Made by a program: the position numbers and the translations under genes. Below the pieces are notes generated by a model, which had not been told where the DNA came from, made no database searches, and was given only the letters and a program-made list of their open reading frames with translations. A stretch of DNA of 40,121 nt from Paramacrobiotus metropolitanus (Eukaryota; Tardigrada; Eutardigrada; Parachela; Macrobiotidae): assembly GCF_019649055.1 (NCBI RefSeq), contig NW_026570571.1:1-40121 (forward strand). Direction: 5' to 3'. Shown piece after piece: positions 1 through 10,789 of this stretch. Numbering within the stretch: position 1 is the stretch's first letter; the number at the start of each line of letters is the position of its first letter.

Positions 1-20
1 GGTACATGCGATTCATTGTT

Positions 21-290
21 GGATTTTCTTGCCAGCCAGCTAGCTGTTCTTGCTGCGCTTACCGCGCTTCTTGCCCCTGTGCTTGCCCCCGACACAACGC
101 AATATGGCAAGTTTCTTATTGCTTTGTAATAAGAATCTTGCCGTGTTGCGTTGTGTCGTTCGTAGTTACGCAGGGGTGAATCGTCTGATCCTCGCGTTCG
201 TAGTCTCTAACTCATCTTCCGGTCAGCACCTTGCCGGCCGTGCCAGCCTTTTGGCTACACGTTAGCATTAACAGTCGCTAGAAACTCCAG
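21..290 (+). repeat. Dispersed repeat R1, copy a
   Basis: This stretch resembles 5956-6205 in the same orientation. Shared blocks include 'TTCTTGCCAGC', 'TAAGAATCTTGCC', 'TTCCGGTCAGCA' and 'CGTGCCAGCCTTTTG', in the same order and at similar spacing. No credible protein is encoded; the short open frames here are not conserved between the copies. It is probably a decayed interspersed repeat of unknown class. Confidence 0.7.
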
Positions 291-403
291 GCCCTTGAAT
301 CTCTTTGTTTACGAGGTAGCCGAGCAGTCCGGGCAGCAAAGGCGCTGTTACATAAGGTTAACACGGACGTCGGGAATACGTACGAGATCAGTGGATCCGG
401 TTA

Positions 404-457
404 TTCTCTACTTGTCCGGAAGTGGATCAGCGGATGCACTTCCGGATTGGTAGAGAA
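404..457. repeat. Hairpin, 21-bp arms
   Basis: Arms 404-424 and 437-457 are inverted copies with about three mismatches around a 12-base loop. The arm reads 'TTCTCTACTTGTCCGGAAGTG'-like, each half given separately in the sequence. It may be the core of a small foldback element. No gene context. Confidence 0.6.
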
Positions 458-1309
458 CAACAAAGATGGCGGCATAAAACGCATAAATATACAGCAGATA
501 AACGGGGACCGCCATGAGCTGACAAAACTTTATCAGAAAACGGACAATGCGATCATGATCCTCAGAAGAGTTATGCGTTTCTTCGCCATACTGTAAATTA
601 TTGACGGATTTTATTGTTATAAAGGAGAATGGTTTCTCTATCCGTCGCCATTTTTAGAGCAACGGGATTACGGCAGCCAGTGGCTTTAAAACTGCGACGG
701 AGAGAGAGACAGGGTAATTATTTTTCCATCACTCCCGTTACCGGACCAACTGCTCCAACAAAAACTACGGCAATACAAACGCAAGCGGCGTACCGAAATA
801 AATTATATAATCATGTTAAAAAAAGAAGATATTAAGAGAAGGATCAGTCTATTGGAATCTACAATATTGTTTTCATAACGACACTGCGCAACAGTAAAGT
901 TCAACATACGGTATGATGTAGTGTACTGTTACGCTGTGCCGTTATGAAAACGTTGTAGATGCAAACGAAAATGACAAAATTACAATAAACACATGGTATA
1001 TGTAGAATGACCTTGTAGGTGGCTAGAAACTGGAAGCGAGCGCTGATGCAGATAAATGTGGTGTGAGGAGCTGCGTTTACTCGTGTTATTGACTTTATGG
1101 GCTGACAATGTTTGCCGCCGACTTTGCCAGTGTGTATTCAGGACATGGCACACGTCCCAAAGGGTATTTGACACTTCATATTCAGTTTCCGGAAGCGGTG
1201 AGATAATATTTGCAGCGTCCTGTATCACAGTAGCCCTACTTTAGTACAAGTACTGAAGTTTTCATGGTTTATTAATTACTTTTAACATTTGGATGACCAG
1301 TGAGTCTCA
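458..1309. other. No gene seen; one foldback
   Basis: No coding sequence is recognisable. Positions about 857-960 form an imperfect inverted repeat: 'CTACAATATTGTTTTCATAACG' is mirrored by 'CGTTATGAAAACGTTGTAG' about 60 bases later, giving a roughly 100-bp foldback. The remaining sequence is AT-rich and unremarkable. Confidence 0.5.
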
Positions 1310-1560
1310 CCGGCGGAATCAAGCACTCAACCGCTGGCACAAATAAGACACTGAGCGCGTTTAATTAATTTTACCCTTAGTTGACCTGTTCACTGGGGAA
1401 TAATGGTACACATCGATATTTTAAAGCAGAAAACTATTATGGTTTACTGTACGAACAAATTCCTTTAAACTTGTTTTTATGGCTGTAAGGCGTGTTTTAG
1501 TAGGGAGTGGCCTAATCAAACTCCTTACAATAATAAGTTTGGACGAACGGGCTAGAGCCT
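1310..1560 (+). repeat. Dispersed repeat R5, copy a (empty site)
   Basis: This segment matches 14040-14470 in the opposite orientation. Shared blocks include 'TTTTAGTAGGGAGTGG', 'AAACTTGTTTTTATGGCTGTAA' in shorter pieces, and the segment around 'CACTGGGGAATAATGGTAC'. Its 'AACTATTATGGTTTACTGT' stretch is uninterrupted, whereas the other copy carries an inserted 214-bp foldback element at the corresponding point. Confidence 0.7.
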
Positions 1561-2464
1561 AAGCTCGGATTCTTGTTTACTACTGCGTTCGCATAGCTAC
1601 TGCGTGTTTACTACTGCGTTCGCATTGCTATATGATCTGGCGTTTAACGCGGTTATTATCTGTGGACACGAAAAACATAGTGCACCCAACTGTCAGAAAA
1701 AGGAGGTAATGTTTTTATTGTAATCTTATCTAAACACATTTTAATTTGGCCCAGAAGTATGGCATATTTTGATGTTTAACTTATTTCGCAAAGGTCATTA
1801 AATTCAAACTGTTTTAAGTGTGGTCATACTTCGGATCTGTATGGCAGACCCGGTTTATGGAGGTGATCGTGCTAATGCATTTTAAAGAAGAAACCGAGTC
1901 GAGTCTTTAACCGACACTACCTGGCCGCGTCTTACGTAGAACATGGGCGTTCCGATTGCCGTTGCGGTTTTGCTCGTTCTGTCTGGGGTACTGACATTGG
2001 TGTATCCGCTTTATTTTATTCGTGTTAATACAGATCTAGGATCTGGGCACTTAGTCGGGAAAAGCGTTCTTGCGCGCAACCGTCGATGGGCTGGCGAATG
2101 ATGGGTGAAAACTGAACACAAAAAGTAAAAACGCGAACATTTTTTTGTACCAAAGTCTCGATATATAATTTCATTCAACCGCACAACCAAACGGCATGCT
2201 AGGCAAAACCACTGTACTTACAAACACTGACGAATTTTACTTCGATTACCACAACTATTCATACAACCATCCTTTGACTCGGTCCATGTGAGTGAGTAAA
2301 TAGCTGCAACTTGCTGGCATATGCGGTGATTGGTAGCAACGCAACAGGAGACCCGGAAAATTCATTTGGACCATGAACAAGAAACGTAGTCGTAGAAGGC
2401 CAATCTGGGAGCCTGCCATCTGGTAACGCGATAGCGATATTCATATATGTATATATAAACGCGT
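1561..2464. other. No gene seen; short direct repeat
   Basis: No coding sequence is recognisable. The phrase 'TTTACTACTGCGTTCGCAT' occurs twice in tandem near 1574 and 1607. Otherwise nothing distinctive is visible. Confidence 0.4.
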
Positions 2465-2810
2465 GCAAAAGCTTTCCCGGTTAGGTTTCGCAGCGTACCG
2501 AGTCCACCTGGTTAGGGTACCGCGCGCGTGTTTTGAGAGAAACAGCAAACGATAACGGCAACCATTGCTCCTTCTCCCAAGTTCAATGGCATTCGTGCAT
2601 GACTATATACCGGAGACCTTATTAACTGCTTTTATTAAAGAAAATAATAAAGTCGCCGAAATAGTCACCGGAATCATGGCTTTCTGCCGTTTTTATACAA
2701 TATTCCATTCGACCTATGTTTCCGGAAAATTTTGGGGAAAATTTTGGGATGGAAATTACTTGACTGCTTTTTTTGCTAGACACAGCATTTTTGAACGCCT
2801 CTAGGCTCTG
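2465..2810 (+). repeat. Dispersed repeat R2, copy a
   Basis: The left part (2465-2535, containing 'CACCTGGTTAGGGTACCGCG') matches 11400-11465 inverted. The right part (2585-2810, containing 'GGCATTCGTGCATGA' and 'GTCGCCG') matches 6465-6570 directly and 10800-10935 inverted. The copy seems to lack the middle present in the 10790-11465 copy, so it looks like an internally deleted transposable element. Confidence 0.65.
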
Positions 2811-3119
2811 TACTACAATTCAGCAGATAGACAATTTTATTCAGCTTGGGTAATGACATCCGCTACGTGTAGGTCCCCTAGAGCAATCTGGAGAAACAAC
2901 TGCAAAATATAATGTAACAATCGGATTTCTCTAGAGTTGCTGACGTACAGCAGTGCGGCCATGGATCGGAAAGGTCACACTTGAAAGCTCGATATCTGCA
3001 GAAAATGGCAATGTTATGTATACGGGCATGTAAGGCTGTACCTATGTACGCTTTGGCATTTGGTGAGGTGTTCGCTTGCAGTGTAATGAAAATCCGGCTG
3101 CTTTTATCGATCAAGAAAC

Positions 3120-3310
3120 TTTAGGAAGATAGCTTTGACAGTTATAACGCTACAGCTTGTCAATCTGGTATGGGATATCACCGATATGTACAAGCATACG
3201 GGAAAGCTTTTTCGGGTACGTTTTCGTTGCAGTCGCACGGAAACCGCTGGAGTTACAGTTACCGCGCGCTGTTGCAGGAAAGAGGCATTGCTGCACACAA
3301 TGCTGAAATG
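3120..3310 (+). repeat. Dispersed repeat R3, copy a
   Basis: It resembles 24815-25019 in the same orientation, sharing 'ATAACGCTACAG', 'GGAAAG.TTT', 'TTTTCGTTGCAGT' and 'TACCGCGCGCTGTTGCAGG'. The second copy is the sequence into which the Polinton at 25020 is inserted. No protein is recognised. Confidence 0.7.
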
Positions 3311-5559
3311 CTGCCACCACTGCTTTGATCGTCCAGGTTGTGAATTCACAAGTTTGCGCCCGCCTTAATTTTCTTCTTTCTGGATTGCCATTTGAAGGTC
3401 ATCCATGCTTTTTGGTACGGGCATACAGCAGCGCTTATCAAACCGCAACTGACGAGCGGTTATCTGTAAGTACGATTTTACACTCAGAATTTATTGATAT
3501 CGGCGTAGACATCTGCGTGGCGCGATGACAGGTAATAAGCGAGATTTTTTTAAAGTCAGTGCAACTGTGCAGCTTGTTGTTTACCGAAAACTTTTCACCG
3601 GGAAGTTTTATAGGAGCTTGTAAACGTGAAACATGTAACGAGTAAAGCTCGGAATGAAAAGACTATGTCGGGTCACTTTTCTTAATGGTATTATTCGACC
3701 ATAAGCAGAATTAACCAGCCACAACTGCATTTGAAAGTTCATCACTAGGTACTTGACAAAGAAGAAAACAGGGCGGATACTGCAGAATGCAGCTCCAGTG
3801 CCAAATTGCAATACTAAAGAGTACAGATACTGCTCATGCGTCTCTGTAGATATTAATTTAAATGGAAAATTTAAGATCCGTCCGCTGCCTACCCCCTGTC
3901 GGACATCGCACGCGGTACGTAGACTGTGCTGTGGCGAGTGCGATGATTTCCGTATATGTACCAGACTCTGTAGTGCAATCTCGTTAAAATGAGCACTCCT
4001 CGTGACAGTCATACGCGCAGACGGCACAGTGCCTGTTTTTTCACCTAAGCGGCTACAGAAGACCTCAAGAAAAAACTACCGGTAGCCCCGAAATACTGTA
4101 CATCTCTACTAACACGGCTTCCACTAAGAGAATTGGAATTGCAGCCAGCGTTCGTCTTACCTATGGCTATATTAAGATAGGCGCTGGCTGTTTATTAAGT
4201 ACATTTGTACATCATTGATGTACTTTCGTTGACCGCGCGTTGCTATGCTACCATCTAAAATGTCGTAGAAATATTCGGCAAAGAACTGTTGGAGGTGGGA
4301 CCAATCTATTGCTCGGTGTGGAAGATGCGAATTATCAGCCTTCCATCGGAGACCCAAGCAGAAGATTTCAGCGGCCCGTGCCCGCTGAAACATGCTTTGA
4401 AGTATTACATCACTCTAATTCATGTTTGAGCTGGGCATCGGCCGGCTTTTTTCCACCGACTTTGACTTCTTAGAAATTACTGTGTGGACCAGCACAGGAA
4501 TTGCTTAAATCCACCTCGGCGGAAGTTCTTCAGAAGATTGTCGCTGAACATCAGTATGGAATACCGATCAGGATGGAATGTTAGCTATCCAGCTCGTATT
4601 TCATTCTGGGCATCTGCTATTTGTGTACTATATCCTCACCGCGCAGCCTCGGAAGCATATTTTGCGCATAGGATAGTATCAAGCATCCGTCACATGATAA
4701 TAACCATTACTGCTGAAAGTTGATCTAACTGAGTTCCTGTTACTTGATTTGAAGCGTACCTACGTAACTCCCGCGACAGCCGTTCCTTCGTCAACGGCTG
4801 TCGCAGGAGATTCAGCGGGGTAACGCCGATTCCGTACTCGGAACAATGGAGAGAGCGGCAGCGTTAAATGAGATTCTGTTATTGTGATTAACTGTTTGTG
4901 TTCTATATTCAGTGTACTGTACCTGTATTTTATGAAATAAAAACATCTATGTAATGAACGATGCGTGTGGAGGTGTGGCAAAAAATCGGTTTTTTACGAT
5001 GACTATCTAAGAACATAGGAAGCCGGTTTCACCCTGTAGGAAAGTCCCAACGGGTTTTTATGACTAAAATGTAAAGGGCAGGAAATCTCAAGGCCTTCTC
5101 TGATTCAGCGGAACGAATCTGGATAGATACGTCTGCGTGCCGCCAAGCTGCCTTGCCAGTGCGCTGCGGTGGGCTCGTTATCCGACGGGTAGATGACTTA
5201 TCTTTGCCGGCCTGTTTGGCCTAGATTCACGGCTACTCATACCCTGGTTCACCGATTACTGCAGCATTTAGCAGGAGTTGACGCAACGGATCACGTGGCC
5301 CTTTGGTTGTACCTGTCTGACGACGCATCGCCCCTTTGCCTGAAAGCCGAAACCAGCAACGCCCATGGAACACCCGGTACTGTTTAGCCGAGCAGGCAAC
5401 CATGCTGCCCGAGGCTTCGGACACCGTTAGCAAATCTCGGCTTTTGGCTGTTTGTCGTGAACTCTCGCTCGCTCCTTTATTGACTAATTTTCGTGAATAC
5501 GAGATATATGAATATACCGGTAAACAAGGTCATAATTACTACACAAGGTTACGGTTACT
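3311..5559. other. No recognisable gene; two hairpins
   Basis: No open frame here shows a recognisable protein, and opposing frames overlap without preference. Two stem-loops stand out: about 4141-4190, where 'CAGCCAGCG' is mirrored by 'CGCTGGCTG', and 4777-4806, where 'CGACAGCCGTT' is perfectly mirrored by 'AACGGCTGTCG' around an 8-base loop. An open plus-strand frame at 5193-5387 is not recognised and may be chance. Confidence 0.4.
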
Positions 5560-6575
5560 ACGACATCACAGGCATCATTGTCCGCTTGTGCTGGATCGTC
5601 CAGCTCAAAAGGTCACCGACGTTTTTCCTGCACAGTATACCAGTATACCAACTCTATCCTCTTCAACCTGCGTTTCACAATATTATCGCTTTTCTGTAAA
5701 CGTAGAAGTTTATGGCGCGAGGGAAAGATAATGGGCAAGTTGGAAGGCCATTTTGACGATCGTAATAGCGTATACACTATTGTAACGATAGAAAATCTTA
5801 GTACCGCCAGTTGGAATTGTTAATTGCTTTTCTACATCAGTTATTGGTTCATTCGTTGCTTGTCTTCCTCATTAAGATCATGTGAATCAGCATCTCATTG
5901 TCCTACCGCTTTACCGCTACAGTCTCGATGCTCTTGACTTTCTTACTTTAGCGCACTAGAATCATTCTTGGATTTGCTTCTTGCCAGCTAGCTAACCTTG
6001 CTTTTTGCCTTCTTGCCCAGTTTACTTGCTAATAAGAATCTTGCCATGACTGCTATGTCTTGCGTTGTTGTTTGTAAGAACGTTGAGATGAATCATCTCA
6101 TCTCACACAGTGTAGTTGTGTAATTGCCACCTTACTTCCGGTCAGCATCGCTGCCGACCGTGCCAGCCTTTTGATTGTTAGTTAGCCTTAACAGCCGCTG
6201 CATCTTGGTAAAGACTGATCGTCAACCCACTAGAATAGCAGCTTAACCGGCTGCTGTTGCACTATTTTGTAATAAAGTATACATCAGACCCGCCAGTGAT
6301 AAGCCCGGAGAGCAATACTCATTTATTTAGCTGTGGATTTCCAACGGATGCTTCACATTTTGCAGCCAATGCAAATACCCACCATAAATGCACAGCCAAA
6401 TTAAATGGGTGCTTCTCGTGTACCTCTTGTGGAGATTTATCGCTGTCCCAGTTCATTGGCATTCGTGCATGATTATTCCGGCGACCTCATTGATGCTTTT
6501 ATTAAAGCAAATACTAAGGTCGCCGGAGTGGTCATCGGAATTATGGCTTTCTACCAGACCTGGTAGTCAATTTTA
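5560..6575 (+). repeat. Dispersed repeat R2, copy b (split by R1)
   Basis: Positions 5560-5705 and 6240-6575 match the minus strand of 11150-11295 and 10795-11110 respectively. Shared phrases include 'CCGCTTGTGCTGGATCGTCC', 'GGTCACCGACG', 'AAAGTATACATCAGACCCGCC' and 'ATTTAGCTGTGGATT'-like text. Between the two parts lies a copy of R1 and extra sequence, so this R2 copy appears interrupted. Confidence 0.65.
5956..6205 (+). repeat. Dispersed repeat R1, copy b
   Basis: Direct-orientation relative of 21-290, with the same ordered blocks ('CTTGCCAGCTAGCTA', 'AATAAGAATCTTGCC', 'CTTCCGGTCAGCA', 'CGTGCCAGCCTTTTG'). It lies inside the R2 copy and may mark a nested insertion. Confidence 0.7.
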
Positions 6576-6652
6576 ACTATTTAACTTAACGCGAGTTATT
6601 TCGATTTATCGAGATATGATTTAGCTCTTTAGCGTAACTTGCTAGGCAGAAA

Positions 6653-6958
6653 TAGTGCTGGGCCGGCCCGGCCCAGGGCCGCGGCCCGACATGTCCCCGG
6701 GCCGCGGCCCGGGCCGTCTTTCAGCACAGTAATATTTCATTCCCGGATGTCATTATGCAAGCGACTACAGCGGATATGTCAACGGAAAAATAGACAAATT
6801 TTCACCTAGAAACGTTTAATGCTGTGAAAATTAGGAAAAACTCATCGAAAACTACTAAATTTCTATAAATACCAATGAAATTTTTTGTTTTCTACGTCTT
6901 TTTCCATATTTAACGTCCACAACGGGCCGCGGCCCTGGGCCGGGCCGGCCCAACACTA
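6653..6958. mobile_element. MITE-like element with GC-rich inverted repeats
   Basis: The ends are about 36-bp inverted repeats. The left arm (6653-6689) starts TAGTGCTGGGCCGGCC; the right arm (6922-6958) is its inverse with one substitution, ending GGCCGGCCCAACACTA. The interior is AT-rich, in sharp contrast to arms made almost only of G and C. TAGTG..GGG ends recall hAT termini, but the 8-base flanks (GGCAGAAA left, ACCTCAAT right) do not match, so no target duplication is seen. Its right edge abuts the truncated F-box-family fragment at 6960. Confidence 0.7.
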
Positions 6959-6959
6959 A

Positions 6960-7385
6960 CCTCAATGCTCGGGCGGCTGTTCCTTCGACAGCCAGCACTG
7001 CTTCGCCGACAGCATAGCCATGTTGGCGACCCGGTGCGATCGGCTAATCGTGCATAACTGGACTCTACGTCATCTGTTTGGCAGAACGATGGCACGTCGA
7101 TTGTTATTGCTGCCAGAAGCCGAACGGCAGCAGATGGTCGCTCTCAACGATTACCAACCCTCGCTGGACATCGACCATCTACACTTCACTCTAGCGTCCG
7201 TAGTGTTGGACTGCACTCGCGGCAAGCAGCCCGTGCTCAGCCGGTTCATGTGGGCCATCAACAATCGCTGTCCGCCGGTTAACGATGAGCTGTACGCTAA
7301 GGTAGCGCGGGTGCACGAGCGGTGGGTGCGCACTCTGGTCTATCCCGGGGAATGGTATGGAATTCGTGACCACCTCGAAATGTAA
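6960..7385 (+). pseudogene. F-box-family C-terminal fragment
   Basis: This open stretch encodes the C-terminal part of the protein encoded in exon 3 of the gene at 20167-23143. Shared motifs are 'CDRLIVHNWTLR', 'LFGRTM', 'LDIDHL', 'LSRFMW' and 'NDELYAKVARVHERWV'. Relative to the parent it lacks about twelve residues after 'FGRTM'. Homology extends upstream of 7020 without a start codon that fits the family and stops at the right end of the GC-rich MITE (6958). Exons 1, 2 and the start of exon 3 are absent. It is therefore a truncated copy, though its remaining frame is uninterrupted to the TAA at 7383. Function of the tail is unknown. Confidence 0.8.
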
Positions 7386-7422
7386 GTCCTCACAACAGGC
7401 CCTGTGCACTATAGGTACCAAG

Positions 7423-7745
7423 TGAGCGAGTAACCGAGCTGTCACTACTTTTCAGGTAAAAAGCCCGTTAGGGAACGAGTGACCGAGTTACCACTACTGT
7501 CCGGTGCACAGAGCCCGGTAGCAGAGCGGGTGACCGCGCTGTCACTAATGTCCGGCGCAGAAAGTCCGTTAGCGCAGCGGGTGACCGGGCTACCAATGCT
7601 GTCCGGCGCAAAAAGCCCGTTCGGTGAAGGAGTGCTGAGCTGCCACTACTGTCCGTGCACAGATCCCGGAAGTTCAGCGGGTGACCGAGCAACCACTACT
7701 GTCCGGCGCAGAAAACCCCACCAGTCCACCACTACAGTCCAGTTC
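7423..7745 (+). repeat. 51-bp minisatellite, block 1
   Basis: About six units of a roughly 51-bp tandem repeat built on 'GTGACCGAGCTACCACTACT' followed by 'GTCCGG.GCACAGAGCCCG' and a variable tail. Because 51 is a multiple of three, reading frames stay open across units; on the plus strand they read as 17-residue repeats of the type 'VTELPLLSGAQSPVAER'. Units are diverged. No start signal or homologous protein argues for translation. Confidence 0.85.
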
Positions 7746-7846
7746 ACAGAGCCAAAAGATACGAATAAAAACGATTAGAATAAAAATTCGAACGGACCAG
7801 TCGTAGACCTCAAGAAACGCGGAAGGGAAGCCGAGATGAAACGAGC

Positions 7847-8130
7847 GAACGAGCTACCACTATTGTCCGTGAACAGAGCCCGGGAGGCGATACGAGTGAC
7901 CGAGCTGTCACTACTGCCCCGTGTACAAAGCCCGTTACGTGAGCGGGTGACCGAGCTGTCACTACTGTCGAGTGTACAAAGCCCGTTAGGTGAGCGGGTG
8001 ACCGAGCTGTCACTACTGTCCAGTGTACAAAGCCCGTTAGGTGAGCGAGTGACCGAGCTACCACTACTGTCCGGCGAACGGTGCCGTTTAGCTAAGCTAG
8101 TAATCGAACCACCACTACTAACCGGACATA
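7847..8130 (+). repeat. 51-bp minisatellite, block 2
   Basis: Five to six units of the same 51-bp repeat as 7423-7745, more uniform here ('GTGACCGAGCTGTCACTACT', 'AAAGCCCGTTAGGTGAGCGG'). It is open on plus (161 codons from 7836) and minus (122 codons ending at 7775), the expected result of a 3n repeat. A unit-like phrase 'AAGAAACGCGGA..GAAGCCGAG' sits before the block (7811) and again at 8442. Confidence 0.85.
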
Positions 8131-8321
8131 CACCACTGGGCACACACCAACTTCCAGTGAAAAGAGCCAGTGAAGTGGTGAGTTACCGAACTAGTGATCC
8201 AGTGCACTATCACTGTTTCGAATTTCGCACCTTATTGACTGATATTTCGGCTTTCTTTTCGGGTAGGGGATATCGTAAAATTATCCGTATGTACAGCGAA
8301 AGGGTATGCTTTCAAGGTTGA

Positions 8322-9376
8322 GAGAATCATGAACTGATTTTCATAGAAAATTCGTGTTTGCCTTATTGCATGTACCGATCATAATAGACTGATGTTAATC
8401 TAATAAATATTCATTCAAATTCAAATAAAATGGCCATGGACCACAAGAAACGCGGAGGCGAAGCCGAGGCTGTTTCTTGTAATAATTATAGGCCTATAGC
8501 GAGAACCATAAAACCTCGTAGCATGCAAGTTTTGGCATTGAACTGATGTCAACTTGTTGTAGTTCAACTAGTTGCGTCCGTTTTTTCGACTCTTTTGAAA
8601 GGCAACTTTGTTGAAAACAGTTAGCATAAAACTTTGAATTTTTTGTTGTGAGAAATATGTCAGAAATTATTCCATAAATTAATAATCTATCCTACCAATC
8701 ACATCACTTCCTGTTCACATTCCCATCACATCCCACCTCCAAAACCTTGGTGGGATGACAACCCTAGGCCTATTAGCCAATGCCACAGGACTGGTAGTGA
8801 CTATCGCAGTGACGTAGTGGTACTATAACTATACAGTTTTCTTGCTTTCCTATTTTTTTCTGAGTTTTCCTAGATTTAATTAAAGCGATTTCTTTTTTCT
8901 AGAACAGCTAAACTAACCTTAAAAGTCTAAGAAACCCGAATCCTAAGAAAATAAAAAAACTCTATCTATTTGATAGCGCCCGTACTGCTACCAAATACTT
9001 TACTTTGCTACGTACATCTATGTGGAGATTTGAAGTTTAATGGGTCTAGACTGATCTCTCATACACAGATGCAGCAGCCTTTATAGCTAGCTTGCAGATG
9101 ATATTAGAACATATCAAATATGACTAACGCGTAACGTCAGAAAATAAAGTAGCTAGCACCATATACGGAGCATGCAAGATGATGCAACATGCTAAGAATA
9201 AACTTATGTTGGATGATATCTAACATATTACAGTGCCATTACCTTACAATTGTTAAGTTAGTAATGGTACTGTAACCACCTATTTACGTAATTACGTATG
9301 GTACTGTCGGCCTGTCCTTAACCACTACCAGTCTTACTAGACTATTAGCACTACTATGCAGTATGTATTGTTTAAT
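8322..9376. other. No gene seen; one hairpin
   Basis: No coding sequence is recognisable in this AT-rich stretch. At about 9228-9275 'TACAGTGCCATTAC' is mirrored by 'GTAATGGTACTGTA' with one mismatch, forming a stem-loop that could be the remnant of a small foldback element. Confidence 0.45.
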
Positions 9377-9863
9377 GGTGGAGGTCAATTACATTTGGGT
9401 AAGCGTTGCGCGTCAGGTAAGGGAAAACGCGTAAAAAAATGTGACGTAACAGCGCGTAACCAAGCAAACATTCTGATTCAGTCATAAAATCTGGGATGGG
9501 TTTCAGCTTACTTGTCCGCGTAAGCGTTGCTTCGACGTCGAAGCGCAACCATTACAAACTACGAGTAACTCATAACACTCCTGCACAGATCAACAAAATT
9601 TGTGTGTTTGCAAAAGTAAATCCAACGACCCAGAGTCACAATCAAAACTCATAATTAACTTTTTTGACGTAATACCACGTTTACCACATTACAGCATTAA
9701 AAATGAGTTTTTCAGTTCCACGTCGGTGTTCAATTTCTTTCTTGGCACGGAAGCGTACTCGACTCACGATTGGACGATTGTTTTTCTGCTGAGTCATGGC
9801 TAATTTTCACGTCCCTCCATTACCCTTCGCGCAACAGTTACCGAAATGTAATTGACCTCCACC
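9377..9863 (+). mobile_element. Foldback/MITE, family GAGGTCA, copy 1
   Basis: The ends are inverted repeats: 'GGTGGAGGTCAATTACATTT' at 9377 is mirrored by 'AAATGTAATTGACCTCCACC' ending at 9863. AAT lies on both sides and might be a 3-base target duplication. The interior carries 'GCTTCGACGTCGAAGC', a perfect palindrome near 9530. A second member with inverted interior is at 10230-10724. The open frame inside (9600-9803) is not conserved in the second copy, so I read the element as non-coding. Confidence 0.75.
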
Positions 9864-10229
9864 AATGTACGGTATATGTATTGTATAATTATATCTGACC
9901 CTACCAGCACCGCTACTGTCTGAATCAAGTTCCATTAACAAGAATCATTTTCAAACATTTCGAAAGACTTCGAAATTTATAAAAATGTACAAATTCCAAA
10001 GCCAAGAGATACCGGCCAGTTTTGAAAATAATCGAAACATTATTACGAAATTTTGAAAATGTACGTATATGCTAATTTTTTTAGTTTACGTAATATTATT
10101 AAGAATTCAAAGCGCAGAAGTAATTAAATTTATCGCAACAGGTATTAAACAATTCAAGTTTTTAAGGACAAGTTGGTTATGATGCCCAGGTTACCTGGAT
10201 TACTTGCAAGAATCGGATTCTTACAGTAG

Positions 10230-10724
10230 CAGAGGTCAGTTGCATTTGGGAAAACAGTGCGCGTCGGGTAACAGCGACACGCGTAAAGCTATCCATGACT
10301 TAGCGAAAAACTTATCCTCCAGTCGTGATTAGAGTACCCTTCCGTGCCAAAAAAGAAACCGAACAACGAAGTGCAACTGAAAACTCATTTTTAATGCTAC
10401 AATGTGGTAAATGTTATATTACGTCAAAAAGTTAATTTTAAGTTTTAGGAGTGTGAATAGTTTTAGGAGTGTGAATATGGGTCACTGAATGTACTTTTGG
10501 TCCAAGTATATAAAATTTTTGTTGATCTGCGCAAGAGAGTCAGTTGGGTAATGGTCGCACTTCGACGCCGAAACGCAACGGGTACACGGACGGATAAGCT
10601 GAAAACCTAGAATTGGGGTTTACCAATCAAATCGTGTACCTGCTTACGCGCCGTGACTTCATGTGTTTTTACCGAACTGCCGCTTACGCATCGCGTAAGT
10701 CTTAAACACAGCAACTGACCTCTC
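10230..10724 (-). mobile_element. Foldback/MITE, family GAGGTCA, copy 2
   Basis: The ends are inverted repeats, 'AGAGGTCAGTTGCATTTGGG' at 10231 and '..GCAACTGACCTCT' ending near 10723. Interior phrases ('ACTCATTTTTAATGCTACAATGTGG', split here as ACTCATTTTTAATG and CACATT-type matches) are those of 9377-9863 read on the other strand. Divergence between the copies is considerable, so the insertions are old. Confidence 0.7.
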
Positions 10725-10789
10725 CCATTATATTATAGTTGTTCGTCTAGATTGCTCTAGGGGCCCGGTCAAATGTTGGAAACATAGGT

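Noticed and set aside
3608-4027. 139-codon minus-strand open frame
   Set aside because: No recognisable protein, heavily overlapped by a plus-strand frame, and located in repeat-rich sequence with no supporting paralogue.
7775-8143. 122-codon minus-strand serine-rich repeat protein
   Set aside because: It is the reverse reading of the 51-bp minisatellite; any 3n-bp repeat without stops gives such frames.
9600-9803. 67-codon frame inside the GAGGTCA element
   Set aside because: Not conserved in the second copy of the element at 10230-10724.
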